The translations under genes were made by a program, and so were the position numbers. Shown piece by piece: positions 17,610 through 26,617 of a stretch of 64,000 nt of DNA; position 1 is the stretch's first letter; each line of letters starts with the position of its first letter. The DNA comes from Polynucleobacter necessarius (GTDB lineage: Bacteria; Pseudomonadota; Gammaproteobacteria; Burkholderiales; Burkholderiaceae): assembly GCF_900095175.1 (NCBI RefSeq), contig NZ_LT606946.1, positions 1,395,417 to 1,459,416 of the forward strand, in the 5' to 3' direction. The notes under the pieces are model-generated. The model ran no database searches. It was given only the letters and a program-made list of their open reading frames with translations, and was not told the DNA's origin.

Positions 17610-18995
17610 TTAAAGAGGTGGAGCGGGAAGCATTTTCCCTGGATTAAGGATGTTGTTTGGATCAAATACTGCTTTGATTGCACGCATGCATTCAATCGCA
17701 TCGGCACCATGCTCTTCAAGCATAAATTGTATTTTATGCATGCCTACCCCATGTTCACCTGTACATGTCCCGCCCACACTAAGGGCGTCTTGAACAATAA
17801 GTCGATTCAATCTCTCCGCTTCTTGAATATCCTCAGCACGATTAGGATCAATGATGATCAAGGCATGAAAATTACCATCACCTACATGGCCTAGTATGGC
17901 GCTCTTTAGATGGGATTGATTGAGCATGTCTCGGGCCCGATCAATGCAATAGGCCAACTTGGAAATTGGCACACAAATATCAGTATTGAGGATGCGCGCT
18001 CCGGCTTGCATTTGTAAACAGGCGTAATAAGCATTGTGCCTAGCCTGCCACAGCCTGGTACGATCCTCTGGATTTGCGGACCACTCAAAACCACTTCCAT
18101 CGAATTCTGAACAGATCGATTGAGTATTTTCAGCCTGTTCTTGCACCCCAAGCGGAGATCCATGAAACTCAAAAAATAGGGTGGGCTTCTCCTGTAGGCT
18201 CAACTTGGCATAACGGTTAATCGCCGTTATAGCAGTCTCATCCACTAGCTCAACACGCGCAATCGGAATGCCGTATTGAATAATGGCAATAACCGCTTGA
18301 ACCGCAGCGCTCACCGATGGGAAAATACATGTTGCGGCAGAAATTCCCTCTGGCAAGGGGTAAAGCTTTAAGGTAATTTCTATAATGATTCCGAGGGTAC
18401 CTTCACTGCCAATGAAAAGCCGCGTTAGATCATATCCAGCAGATGATTTACGTGCACGAGAACCAACTCGAATGGTAGCTCCAGCGGAAGTGACTACAGT
18501 TAAAGCTACGACATTCTCACGCATGGTGCCGTAGCGCACAGCATTAGTTCCAGAGGCCCGGGTGGCACACATTCCACCAATACTGGCATCTGTCCCAGGG
18601 TCTACCGGAAAGAATAATCCCTGATCTTTGATTTCCTGATTGGGCTGCTTACGCAGTACTCCAGCCTGCACAGTCACTAGAAAATCATCGGGTGAAATTT
18701 CTAGAATGGCATTCATTTGACTTAGATCGAGACATATTCCACCATGAATCGGCAATACATGCCCTTCTAAGGATGACCCTGCACCATAAGCTACTACTGG
18801 CACATGATGTTCATTGCATAGCTTAACTACACAAGCCACTTCTTCATTGGTCTGGACAAATACTACGGCGTCTGGAGCCAATTCGGGATAAGGTGATTCG
18901 TCACGCCCGTGTTGATCTCGCACCGCCTTTGCCATGCTAAAGCGATCGCCCAGAAGGGCTTGTAATTCTGTAATTACTCCCAGAGGCAATAACAT
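17610..18995 (-). CDS. FAD-linked D-2-hydroxyacid dehydrogenase (GlcD/Dld type)
   Basis: 461 residues. N-terminal PCMH-type FAD domain (VPVVAYGAGSSLEGHVLPIHGGICLDLSQ split around residues 65-95, then FFPVDPGTDASIGGMCATRASGTNAVRYGTMRENV) and a C-terminal FAD-oxidase domain with HVGDGNFH and the closing GEHGVGMHK and FDPNNILNPGKM. This matches glycolate oxidase subunit GlcD or cytochrome-linked D-lactate dehydrogenase, which oxidise D-lactate or glycolate and feed electrons to the respiratory chain. GlcE and GlcF are not adjacent, which favours a stand-alone D-lactate dehydrogenase. Length is normal for the single-subunit type and there is no signal peptide. Intact. Confidence 0.85.
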   Translation of the reverse strand: MLLPLGVITELQALLGDRFSMAKAVRDQHGRDESPYPELAPDAVVFVQTNEEVACVVKLCNEHHVPVVAYGAGSSLEGHVLPIHGGICLDLSQMNAILEISPDDFLVTVQAGVLRKQPNQEIKDQGLFFPVDPGTDASIGGMCATRASGTNAVRYGTMRENVVALTVVTSAGATIRVGSRARKSSAGYDLTRLFIGSEGTLGIIIEITLKLYPLPEGISAATCIFPSVSAAVQAVIAIIQYGIPIARVELVDETAITAINRYAKLSLQEKPTLFFEFHGSPLGVQEQAENTQSICSEFDGSGFEWSANPEDRTRLWQARHNAYYACLQMQAGARILNTDICVPISKLAYCIDRARDMLNQSHLKSAILGHVGDGNFHALIIIDPNRAEDIQEAERLNRLIVQDALSVGGTCTGEHGVGMHKIQFMLEEHGADAIECMRAIKAVFDPNNILNPGKMLPAPPL

Positions 18996-19106
18996 CCCAG
19001 GAACTCTCTTTCAATAGATTTATCTGTTCTACTGGATATTATCAGCGTTAAATTAGCTCTCACAAGCAAAAACATAAACATTGCTTCAATCAACCTTCAA
19101 ATGACA

Positions 19107-19134
19107 AAACCCCCACCATTGCTGATGAGGGTTT
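19107..19134 (-). terminator. terminator downstream of the CAT-anticodon tRNA
   Basis: On the minus strand, AAACCCTCATC pairs with GGTGGGGGTTT over 11 positions (two G-U pairs) around a six-base loop, followed by a short T run. It starts a few bases past the tRNA 3' end. Confidence 0.75.
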
Positions 19135-19141
19135 GCATTTC

Positions 19142-19218
19142 TGGTGGGCCCACCAGGACTTGAACCTGGGACCAAAGGATTATGAGTCCTCTGCTCTAAC
19201 CAACTGAGCTATGGGCCC
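19142..19218 (-). tRNA. tRNA with CAT anticodon, probably tRNA-Ile2 (lysidine type)
   Basis: A full 77-base cloverleaf with encoded CCA: acceptor GGGCCCA pairs with TGGGCCC, D-arm GCTC...GAGC, anticodon stem GAGGA/TCCTT with loop CTCATAA, T-arm with GGTTCAAGTCC. The anticodon is CAT. The bases around it and the TTGGTC junction resemble bacterial tRNA-Ile2, whose C34 is converted to lysidine by TilS to read AUA; elongator tRNA-Met is the alternative. It lies 13 bases past the rpoD stop on the same strand, so it may be co-transcribed with the operon. Confidence 0.9.
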
Positions 19219-19231
19219 GTTAGTCTTTGGA

Positions 19232-21613
19232 TCAATCTTCTTCGAGGAAGGTCTTGAGTTTATCGCTACGGCTTGGATGACGCATTTTTCTCAAGGCCGT
19301 GGCTTCGATCTGACGAATACGCTCACGCGTTACGTCAAATTGTTTACCAACTTCTTCGAGAGTGTGGTCTGTGCTCATCTCAACACCAAAGCGCATACGC
19401 AATACTTTTGCTTCACGTGGTGTCAATGAATCTAATACGTCTTTAACCACATCACGCATAGAGTCATGCAATGCCGCTTCAGCTGGAGCCAATGTATTAC
19501 CATCCTCAATGAAGTCACCCAGATGAGAATCTTCATCGTCACCAGTTGGTGTTTCCATGGAGATAGGCTCTTTAGCGATCTTCATAATCTTACGAATCTT
19601 GTCCTCAGGAATTTCCATCTTGAGTGCCAAGGTTGCAGCATCTGGCTCATGGCCAGTCTCTTGCAAGATCTGACGGCTAATACGGTTCATCTTGTTGATC
19701 GTCTCAATCATATGAACTGGAATACGGATCGTACGCGCTTGGTCAGCAATCGAACGAGTAATCGCCTGACGGATCCACCAAGTTGCATATGTAGAGAACT
19801 TATAACCACGACGGTATTCAAACTTATCTACCGCTTTCATCAAACCAATATTGCCCTCTTGAATCAAATCCAAGAACTGCAAACCACGGTTGGTGTATTT
19901 CTTAGCAATAGAGATCACCAAGCGTAAGTTGGCTACAGTCATCTCACGCTTCGCTTCACGCGCACGCTTCTCGCCCGCAATCATTTGCTTATTCACTTCT
20001 TTTAATTCTGGAAGTGGCAATACAACACGAGTCTGAATATCAATTAACTTCTGTTGCAGTTCCTGAATGGCCGGAACATTACGTTGTAGCAATGCTGTGT
20101 ATGGCTTGTTTTCTTTTAGGAGCTTTGTTGTCCACTCCAAATTCATGGACATCTTCGGGAAGTCTTTGAGCACTTCACCACGATTGACGCCTACCTTATC
20201 TACCAACAAACTCACAATACCGCGTTCAAGCTTCCAAACCTCATCCACTTGTGAGCGCATGGTGTCGCATAACTTCTCAACACTCTTGGCGGTCAAACGG
20301 AAACCAAGCAACTCACCACGAATAGCCTCTTGTGCCTTGATATACGCTGGACAGTTGTAACCCTCTTTATCAAAAGCACGACGCATTTTGTCAGCTTGCG
20401 TGCGCACAATTGCAAACTTCTCTAATGAGATTTGCTTCAATTCCTCTAACTGCTTGGCGTTAGCCGTAGCTGCGCCACCGCCTCCACCGCCGCCTTCATC
20501 TTCTCCACCCTCTTCAGCATCTGGGTCAATTTCAGGTTCTTCTGGTCCAAGCTTAATATCTTCGGCATTAGGATCAACCAATCCATCAACGAACTGATCA
20601 ATCTCCATCTCGCCGCTAGCAATCTTGTCTACGTTAGCCAAGATCTCGCCAATCGTGACTGGGCAAGCAGCCAAAGCCATCACCATATCTTTAAGGCCTG
20701 CTTCGATCTTCTTCGCAATGACGATCTCGCCTTCACGAGTCAAGAGGTCAACAGTACCCATCTCGCGCATATACATGCGCACTGGATCGGTTGTTCGTCC
20801 AAACTCTGAATCAACAGTCGCTAAAGCAGCTTCCGCCTCTTCTTCAGCCTCTTCTTCGGAAGTGGTTGCTGAAGCATTTTCATTGAGCAAGAGTGTTTCA
20901 GCATCTGGAGCTTGCTCGTAAACAGTGATGTTGATGTCATTTAAAAGACTAATCAATGTTTCCAATGCATCTGCATCAGACAATTCATCTGACATAACGT
21001 CATTCATTTCGCCATGAGTTAAGTAACCCTTGGACTTACCCATCTTGATCAATGTCTTCAAACGGGTACGACGTAATTCTTGCTGCTCTTCAGATCCTAA
21101 CTGTTGTGCTGCAAATTCTTTTAAGAGGGCTTTTTCTTTTGCTTTACGTTCACGCGCTTTTTGACGATCAGTCAATACAGGCTCAACGCCTTCTGCAGGA
21201 GCATCGGCTTTTGGCTTGCGACCTTTCTTCACTTCTTCAGTCGCAACAACCTCAGCCTCTACATCAACTGCTTTCGTTTTTTTACCCTTAGCTTCTTTTG
21301 TCTTTTTCACTTCTTTTGCGGGCTTAGCTTCCTTCACGGCTTCAACCTTAGGAGCAGCCACCTTACCCTTTTTAGAAGCGTCAACTTTTTCGGTCTTTGC
21401 CGGTACTTTTGCAGCAGTCTTAGCAACTACTTTAGTTGGTGCTGGCGCTTTTGCAGCTGGCTTTGCTGGTGCCTTTACTGGCTTAGCAGGTGTCTTCGCT
21501 TTTGCTGCAGGTTTAGCTGGGGCCTTTGCTTTAGCAACTGGTTTGGCGGGCGTCTTGGCTTTTGCCACTGGCTTGGCTGGTTTAGCTGCTGGTTTTTTCT
21601 TAATGTTTGGCAT
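19232..21613 (-). CDS. rpoD: primary sigma factor RpoD (sigma-70)
   Basis: 793 residues. The C-terminal part is canonical: region 1.2 [16 protein letters not shown], region 2 with [27 protein letters not shown] (split) and the -10 element helix [14 protein letters not shown], region 3 [13 protein letters not shown], region 4 [17 protein letters not shown] for -35 recognition. Region 1.1 is preceded by about 130 residues of Lys/Ala/Pro repeats ([13 protein letters not shown] type), and the non-conserved region carries an acidic insert with seven consecutive Gly ([12 protein letters not shown]). Alanine/lysine-rich RpoD N-termini are known in Burkholderiales. It is the last protein gene of the rpsU-yqeY-dnaG-rpoD order, 224 bases after dnaG, so it may also have its own promoter. 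Intact. Confidence 0.98.
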   Translation of the reverse strand: MPNIKKKPAAKPAKPVAKAKTPAKPVAKAKAPAKPAAKAKTPAKPVKAPAKPAAKAPAPTKVVAKTAAKVPAKTEKVDASKKGKVAAPKVEAVKEAKPAKEVKKTKEAKGKKTKAVDVEAEVVATEEVKKGRKPKADAPAEGVEPVLTDRQKARERKAKEKALLKEFAAQQLGSEEQQELRRTRLKTLIKMGKSKGYLTHGEMNDVMSDELSDADALETLISLLNDINITVYEQAPDAETLLLNENASATTSEEEAEEEAEAALATVDSEFGRTTDPVRMYMREMGTVDLLTREGEIVIAKKIEAGLKDMVMALAACPVTIGEILANVDKIASGEMEIDQFVDGLVDPNAEDIKLGPEEPEIDPDAEEGGEDEGGGGGGGAATANAKQLEELKQISLEKFAIVRTQADKMRRAFDKEGYNCPAYIKAQEAIRGELLGFRLTAKSVEKLCDTMRSQVDEVWKLERGIVSLLVDKVGVNRGEVLKDFPKMSMNLEWTTKLLKENKPYTALLQRNVPAIQELQQKLIDIQTRVVLPLPELKEVNKQMIAGEKRAREAKREMTVANLRLVISIAKKYTNRGLQFLDLIQEGNIGLMKAVDKFEYRRGYKFSTYATWWIRQAITRSIADQARTIRIPVHMIETINKMNRISRQILQETGHEPDAATLALKMEIPEDKIRKIMKIAKEPISMETPTGDDEDSHLGDFIEDGNTLAPAEAALHDSMRDVVKDVLDSLTPREAKVLRMRFGVEMSTDHTLEEVGKQFDVTRERIRQIEATALRKMRHPSRSDKLKTFLEED
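21290..21601 (-). repeat. Lys/Ala/Pro coding repeats in the rpoD N-terminus
   Basis: Imperfect repeats of about 21-30 bases encode units such as [10 protein letters not shown] and PAKPAAKA. The translation resembles the C-terminal tails of histone H1-like proteins and would be disordered and strongly basic. Repeated DNA of this kind can expand or contract by slippage. Confidence 0.7.
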
Positions 21614-21837
21614 TTATTCGCACTTACTCACGTTACTGATGATTGTTCTCTACTGCTTAGGCGCAGCCACTTTGTCCACTTGCCCCAAATTTCTTCAAAA
21701 TAAAGCGCAAGTGGCTGAATTAAATCGGTTTTTTTCTGGGAATAGAGGATTATAGTCGATTGCGACTTTTTTACCCCTTCCACCACTAAAAATATGGGGT
21801 AATTTTCGGGTTTTTCTAGGGCTAAATCAGAAAATTC

Positions 21838-23784
21838 TTAGGAGAATTTCAATCTTTCGCCCAGCTCGCGATATCGAGCCCGATCTTGCTCTGTAGCAGT
21901 GCTTGCAGCGATCTTTTGGGCGATTTCTGTCATTTCCGTTTTGAGATGGGTGAGCTCAAGCTTTTTGAACGCCCCTTCGAGATCTGCAACCGCCCCTTCG
22001 AGATCCAAATCCGAACCCATGACCCGTTTTCTCAATACTTCATAGAGTGGGGCAAGCTCACTGCGAGATAGCTGTTCTTGAAATAAAGCGAATGCGCCAG
22101 CACCTACTGCAGGTGGCTTGCCATTCTCACCAGGAATCAACTCGACCTGATCACATTGAGCTAATAAATCTTTCATCAGCTCAAGTGCTTTTGTAGAACG
22201 TAATTCAGAGGCTTGCAAAGCAAGAGCCCTCTTATTGACATCTAGCGCTTTGCCCAAATGTGGAAACTGAATCAAGACCCGTAACATCTGCTCAGCTAAA
22301 TCAGTTGGTGCTTGTGGTGGCGCAATATTTTGTGTTGCGACTCGCTTAGCGGAACCCTTGGATGCATGCCATGGAGCACCTTGAGTTCTATTACCAGAAT
22401 TGCCTTGGTTGAAATTGGGTGCACGCTGATTGGTACTGGAGTAAGAGCCTTGCTGCACTGGTGCAGGTGCCACCGCTAATCCACAGAAGGACTCCAGCTC
22501 GGCAGGTGTCGAATTTGTTCGAATAGCCAACTCGCGCAAAATTTGCGTACGCAGCGCAATTGGTGGCATGGATAGCAATAACGGTTTTGCAGCGTGATGA
22601 GTTTGCGCTCTACCTTCTGGAGTTGTCAGCTCATGATTTTGGCTAACGATCTTAAAAAAGAAGCTTGAGATTGACATAGCTTCTTTAATGACCTTCTCAA
22701 AGGCAGGTGATCCATAAGCACGAACATAACTATCGGGATCATGCTCAGTCGGCAAGAATAAGAAGCGAATCTCTTTGTCATCAGACATTAATGGCAGACA
22801 TGCTTCTAATGCACGCTGTGCAGCACGCTGACCAGCGGAGTCGCCATCAAATGAAAACACCACTTTATCTGTTTGGCGTAACAACATCCGTACGTGATTT
22901 GCAGTGCAAGCTGTACCCAAAGTGGCCACCGCATTAGGGAAACCTAATTGTGCGAGTGCCACTACATCCATGTAGCCCTCGCATACGAGAACATATTCTT
23001 GCGAACGAATGGCTTGTCTTGCTTCGAATAATCCGTACAGCGTATTACCTTTAGAGAACAGTGGTGTCTCAGGAGAATTTAAATACTTTGGCTCACCTTG
23101 ATCTAAGATGCGCCCACCAAAGCCGATAGTCTGGCCTTTGGGATTACGAATCGGGAACATGATGCGATCACGAAAACGATCATAGCGCCGAGTTGTTTGA
23201 TTCACAGCCTGCTCGTTCTGAATAAGCAGACCACCTTCAAGCAAAGTCTTGGCCACTTCATCGTTTGCATAAGTACCAAAAACCGCTTCAAGACCCTGCC
23301 ATCCATCCGGCGCATAACCTAAGGCATAGCGTTTAGCTATCTCGCCAGTCAGGCCGCGCCCCTTAAGGTATTCCACTGCACGAGGCGCTGTTTTGAGTTG
23401 TTGGCGATACCAATCAGCTGCTGCACTCATGACTTCACTCAAAGCCATAGTCTGCTGTTGGCGTGCAATATCATTCGCAGTATGCTCTTCACGCGGCACA
23501 TCCAATCCCGCAGAGCGCGCCAAGTCTTCTATAGCATCTACATAGCCAAGACCGGAGTACTCCATGAGAAAACTAATCGCAGAGCCATGTGCTCCACAGC
23601 CAAAGCAGTGATAGAACTGCTTGGTAGGCGATACAGAAAAAGAAGGGGATTTCTCAGAATGGAAAGGGCACAAACCTTGAAAGTTCGCGCCCGCTTTTTT
23701 TAACTTTACGTGCTGCCCAACCACATCCACGATGTCAACCCGATTTAACAAATCGGCGATGAAGGATTGGGGAATGAGAGCCAT
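21838..23784 (-). CDS. dnaG: DNA primase
   Basis: 648 residues, slightly longer than E. coli DnaG. The N-terminal zinc-binding domain has CPFHSEKSPSF and HCFGCGAHG (CHCC type), followed by the catalytic core with FGGRIL and the TOPRIM motifs VCEGYMDVVAL and VFSFDGDSAGQRA; the C-terminal part is the DnaB-helicase-binding domain. It makes RNA primers at the replication fork. It lies between yqeY and rpoD in the macromolecular-synthesis operon, 50 bases after yqeY. A linker rich in Gln, Asn and Ser near residues 425-480 is low-complexity. Intact. Confidence 0.97.
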   Translation of the reverse strand: MALIPQSFIADLLNRVDIVDVVGQHVKLKKAGANFQGLCPFHSEKSPSFSVSPTKQFYHCFGCGAHGSAISFLMEYSGLGYVDAIEDLARSAGLDVPREEHTANDIARQQQTMALSEVMSAAADWYRQQLKTAPRAVEYLKGRGLTGEIAKRYALGYAPDGWQGLEAVFGTYANDEVAKTLLEGGLLIQNEQAVNQTTRRYDRFRDRIMFPIRNPKGQTIGFGGRILDQGEPKYLNSPETPLFSKGNTLYGLFEARQAIRSQEYVLVCEGYMDVVALAQLGFPNAVATLGTACTANHVRMLLRQTDKVVFSFDGDSAGQRAAQRALEACLPLMSDDKEIRFLFLPTEHDPDSYVRAYGSPAFEKVIKEAMSISSFFFKIVSQNHELTTPEGRAQTHHAAKPLLLSMPPIALRTQILRELAIRTNSTPAELESFCGLAVAPAPVQQGSYSSTNQRAPNFNQGNSGNRTQGAPWHASKGSAKRVATQNIAPPQAPTDLAEQMLRVLIQFPHLGKALDVNKRALALQASELRSTKALELMKDLLAQCDQVELIPGENGKPPAVGAGAFALFQEQLSRSELAPLYEVLRKRVMGSDLDLEGAVADLEGAFKKLELTHLKTEMTEIAQKIAASTATEQDRARYRELGERLKFS

Positions 23785-23834
23785 CAGTAGTGGGTGAGGC
23801 TTTTTTAAGTGTTGAGTTTTAGCTTATTTCAAGC

Positions 23835-24281
23835 TTACTTAGCGAGCGCAGCTTTAACTAAACCAGAAACTTTGCCCATATCAGCTTTACCAGCCAACTG
23901 ACCTTTCAGAACGCCAATTACTTTGCCCATGTCTTGTGGGCCAGCCGCTCCAGTTGATGCAACTGCTGCAGCCACTGCAGCCCCTACTTCAGCATCAGAT
24001 AATTGTGCAGGCAAGTAGTCTTGCAGAATGACCATCTCAGCCACTTCAATTGCGACCAAATCATCACGATTGGCTTTTTCAAATTGGGAGATGGAGTCCT
24101 TACGCTGCTTAATCATCTTCTCAACGGTAGCGATCACACTCGCATCATCCATCACAATACGATCATCTACTTCACGCTGCTTGATGGCCGCCAATAAAAG
24201 ACGAATAGTTCCAAGGCGCGCTACTTCTTTTGCACGCATCGCGTTTTTCATATCTTCGGTGATTTGATCTTTCAGACTCAT
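23835..24281 (-). CDS. yqeY: GatB/YqeY domain protein
   Basis: 148 residues: MSLKDQITEDMKNAMRAKEV, then IRLLLAAIKQREVD and the C-terminal helical tail with QDYLPAQLSDAEV and VIGVLKGQLAGKADMGKVS. This is the stand-alone YqeY domain found also at the C-terminus of GatB, where it contacts tRNA; the stand-alone function is unsettled (a tRNA amidotransferase-like accessory). I took the ATG at 24281, since the longer frame starts with TTG at 24302. Its position between rpsU and dnaG is common in many bacteria. Confidence 0.9.
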   Translation of the reverse strand: MSLKDQITEDMKNAMRAKEVARLGTIRLLLAAIKQREVDDRIVMDDASVIATVEKMIKQRKDSISQFEKANRDDLVAIEVAEMVILQDYLPAQLSDAEVGAAVAAAVASTGAAGPQDMGKVIGVLKGQLAGKADMGKVSGLVKAALAK

Positions 24282-24334
24282 GGCATTTTTCCCGGTATTC
24301 AATATCTAATAAATTGCTGGTGATTCAAAAGCAA

Positions 24335-24365
24335 AAACCCGCTGCGTTTCACCGTCAGCGGGTTT
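24335..24365 (-). terminator. terminator between rpsU and yqeY
   Basis: AAACCCGCTG and CAGCGGGTTT form a ten-base stem around an 11-base loop, followed by T's on the minus strand. In E. coli a partial terminator after rpsU lets more S21 than primase be made; this one has the same position. Confidence 0.8.
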
Positions 24366-24400
24366 CAAAGCCTCTCGGTGAGGAGAGCTTTTAAATTCGA

Positions 24401-24613
24401 TTAGTAAAGCTTTTTAGGCAACATCTGGCTGCGAATACGCTTGTAATGGCGTTTAGCAGCAGCGGCCTTCTTACGCTTACGTTCAGCCGTTGGCTTCTCG
24501 TAGAACTCGCGGGCACGCAAGTCTGTCAAAAGACCATTTTTTTCAATGGTGCGCTTGAAACGGCGCAATGCCGCTTCAAAAGGTTCGTTCTCACGGAGGC
24601 GGACTGTAGTCAT
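24401..24613 (-). CDS. rpsU: 30S ribosomal protein S21
   Basis: 70 residues: [20 protein letters not shown], then [23 protein letters not shown] and a basic tail ending MLPKKLY, the standard S21 sequence and length. S21 binds the 30S platform near the anti-Shine-Dalgarno and helps initiation. First gene of the rpsU-yqeY-dnaG-rpoD order and divergent from tsaD. Confidence 0.97.
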   Translation of the reverse strand: MTTVRLRENEPFEAALRRFKRTIEKNGLLTDLRAREFYEKPTAERKRKKAAAAKRHYKRIRSQMLPKKLY

Positions 24614-24666
24614 ACTTGTTTAACTCGTATATGCTCGAAAAATATCGAAAAATTAACTGAAATGTG

Positions 24667-24675
24667 ATTCTAGCA
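24667..24675 (-). promoter_or_regulatory. extended -10 promoter candidate for rpsU
   Basis: On the minus strand TGCTAGAAT fits an extended -10 element, about 55 bases upstream of the rpsU ATG. No good -35 box is seen, as expected for this promoter type. Confidence 0.4.
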
Positions 24676-24690
24676 CGACCAAGCAAAAAA

Positions 24691-25764
24691 ATGATTGTTT
24701 TAGGCATAGAAACTTCTTGTGATGAAACCGGGGTGGCCCTCTACGACACCTCCCCCTGGGAAAACCGCGCCCCAGCTCATCAGGGCATCCTAGGGCAGGC
24801 TTTGCACTCCCAAATAGCCATGCACCGGGATTACGGGGGCGTTGTCCCAGAATTGGCCTCCAGAGACCATATAAGACGGGTTTTACCCCTTTTGGACGAT
24901 GCTTTACATGAAGCCGGGCTCAAATTAAAAAATATTGATGCGGTAGCCTATACCCAAGGCCCAGGATTAGCTGGCGCCCTTCTCGTGGGTAGCGCTTTTG
25001 CCAAATCCTTGGCTCAAGGCCTGAATTTGCCCTCCATTGGGGTGCACCACCTCGAAGGACACCTACTTTCACCGCTTTTAGGGGTTTCTGTACTGGAATT
25101 TCCCTTTATTGCCCTCTTAGTCTCCGGTGGGCATACCCAGCTGATGCTAGTGAGCGGGGTTGGTAAATACCAACTTTTAGGTGAAACCTTAGACGATGCT
25201 GCCGGCGAAGCCTTTGATAAAACCGCCAAATTATTGGGTTTGGACTACCCCGGCGGTGCCGCTATCTCCAAATTGGCAGAAAAAGGACAATCTGGACGAT
25301 TTGATTTGCCCAAACCAATGCTGCATTCAGGGGATTTAGATTTTTCTTTCTCCGGACTGAAAACAGCAGTTTTGAACCAGGTGAAAAAATTTAAGTCACT
25401 AGGCATTACCAATCCAGAAGAGATTGCAACATTTCATGCAGATCTTGCACGTAGCTTTGTCGATTCTTTGGTGGCGGTCTTAGTAAGCAAATCAGAGAAA
25501 GCGCTGAAGCAAACAGGTTGTAAACACTTGGTACTAGCTGGTGGCGTGGGTGCCAATTTGCAGTTGCGCGCAGCTCTCAATGCCAGCGCCAAGAAGAATC
25601 GATTTGAAGTGCACTACCCACCAGTGGATCTCTGTACCGATAACGGCGTCATGATTGCATTTGCTGGAGCGCTGCGCATGTTGGCAGAAAATAATGGTTC
25701 AACAACTTCGGGTGCTTTTGATATCAAACCCCGTTGGGATTTGGCGAGCAATAATCTGGGTTGA
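24691..25764 (+). CDS. tsaD: tRNA threonylcarbamoyladenosine transferase TsaD
   Basis: 357 residues of the Kae1/TsaD/YgjD family (ASKHA fold). [19 protein letters not shown] opens it, metal-binding histidines lie in [12 protein letters not shown], and the nucleotide site has [27 protein letters not shown] and [14 protein letters not shown]. With TsaB, TsaC and TsaE it adds the threonylcarbamoyl group to A37 of ANN-reading tRNAs. I chose the ATG at 24691 rather than the in-frame GTG at 24664, since it matches the family N-terminus. Divergent from rpsU, and its stop directly abuts that of folE2. Confidence 0.96.
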   Translation: MIVLGIETSCDETGVALYDTSPWENRAPAHQGILGQALHSQIAMHRDYGGVVPELASRDHIRRVLPLLDDALHEAGLKLKNIDAVAYTQGPGLAGALLVGSAFAKSLAQGLNLPSIGVHHLEGHLLSPLLGVSVLEFPFIALLVSGGHTQLMLVSGVGKYQLLGETLDDAAGEAFDKTAKLLGLDYPGGAAISKLAEKGQSGRFDLPKPMLHSGDLDFSFSGLKTAVLNQVKKFKSLGITNPEEIATFHADLARSFVDSLVAVLVSKSEKALKQTGCKHLVLAGGVGANLQLRAALNASAKKNRFEVHYPPVDLCTDNGVMIAFAGALRMLAENNGSTTSGAFDIKPRWDLASNNLG

Positions 25765-26592
25765 TTACTTAGCTAGACTAATTTTGGCGTAGGCACTGTG
25801 ATTGTGAATCGACTCAAAATTCTCAGCCTCAACCACTAAAGATAAAATACGATCATCGTCCTTTAGTTGGCCAGCAACATCACGCACCAAGTCTTCTACA
25901 AACTTTGGATTGTCATAAGCGCGCTCAGTAACCCACTTCTCGTCAGGGCGCTTGAGCAAGCCCCACAACTCGCTTGAGGCTTGGCTCTCAGCGGCTGCAA
26001 CCAAATCTTCTACCGTCATCTTGGTCCGCGGATCAAGCTCTACAGACATGGTTACGTGTGAGCGCTGATTGTGTGCGCCATATTCAGAAATCTCTTTAGA
26101 GCAAGGGCACAAACTCATCACTGGAACTAAGGCGCGGAGGTTTAACTCAACGTCGATTGCACCAGCCGCATTTTGTTTTGCTTTCGCAGTCCACGTCACT
26201 TCGTAATCCATCAAGCTTTCAACACCAGATACGGGTGCAGCCTTTTTTACGAAGTGTGTGTAGGTAAATTGAATGCGACCTTCTGTTGCATTGAGTAGCG
26301 GCAACATCTCACGGACCATTCCAACTACAGATGCACTATCAATTGGTTCATTGTGTTTTTGCAAAAGCGCAATGAAGCGGGACATGTGAGTACCCTTCAC
26401 ATGCGCAGGCAAAGCTACATCCATTTCAAAATTACCAACAGCTGGCATCACACCTGTCTGAGTGCGAATACTTAATGGATGACGCAATCCCCGAATACCC
26501 ACCCGCTCAATTGGTAAAGCACGCTCATCATGCGAGGACTGAATGTCCGGCATGGTTTGCGGTTTGAGAAAGGCGGTGTTGATGTCGTTCAT
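25765..26592 (-). CDS. folE2: GTP cyclohydrolase FolE2 (type IB)
   Basis: 275 residues of the COG1469 type, which makes dihydroneopterin triphosphate from GTP for folate or queuosine synthesis, usually with metals other than zinc. The family cysteine and adjacent segments are in LCPCSKEISEYGAHNQRSH, with QFTYTHFVKKAAPVSGVESLM in the middle. I took the ATG at 26592 (MNDINTAFLKPQ). It follows dxs by 25 bases on the same strand, at the end of the isoprenoid operon, and its stop abuts that of tsaD. Intact. Confidence 0.92.
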   Translation of the reverse strand: MNDINTAFLKPQTMPDIQSSHDERALPIERVGIRGLRHPLSIRTQTGVMPAVGNFEMDVALPAHVKGTHMSRFIALLQKHNEPIDSASVVGMVREMLPLLNATEGRIQFTYTHFVKKAAPVSGVESLMDYEVTWTAKAKQNAAGAIDVELNLRALVPVMSLCPCSKEISEYGAHNQRSHVTMSVELDPRTKMTVEDLVAAAESQASSELWGLLKRPDEKWVTERAYDNPKFVEDLVRDVAGQLKDDDRILSLVVEAENFESIHNHSAYAKISLAK

Positions 26593-26617
26593 GACTCTAT
26601 TTTCAGGCAAAAATGAG

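Noticed and set aside
20388..20597. Plus-strand open frame with a poly-proline run inside rpoD
   Set aside because: It is the antisense of the poly-Gly/acidic insert of RpoD; no ribosome-binding site, and the minus-strand gene is certain.
21161..21755. Two long plus-strand open frames opposite the RpoD N-terminus
   Set aside because: They are shadows of the Lys/Ala/Pro repeat (low-complexity Cys/Phe- or Ala/Phe-rich translations) with no family resemblance.
24003..24267. Plus-strand frames opposite yqeY
   Set aside because: They lie antisense to a clear gene and encode no recognisable protein.
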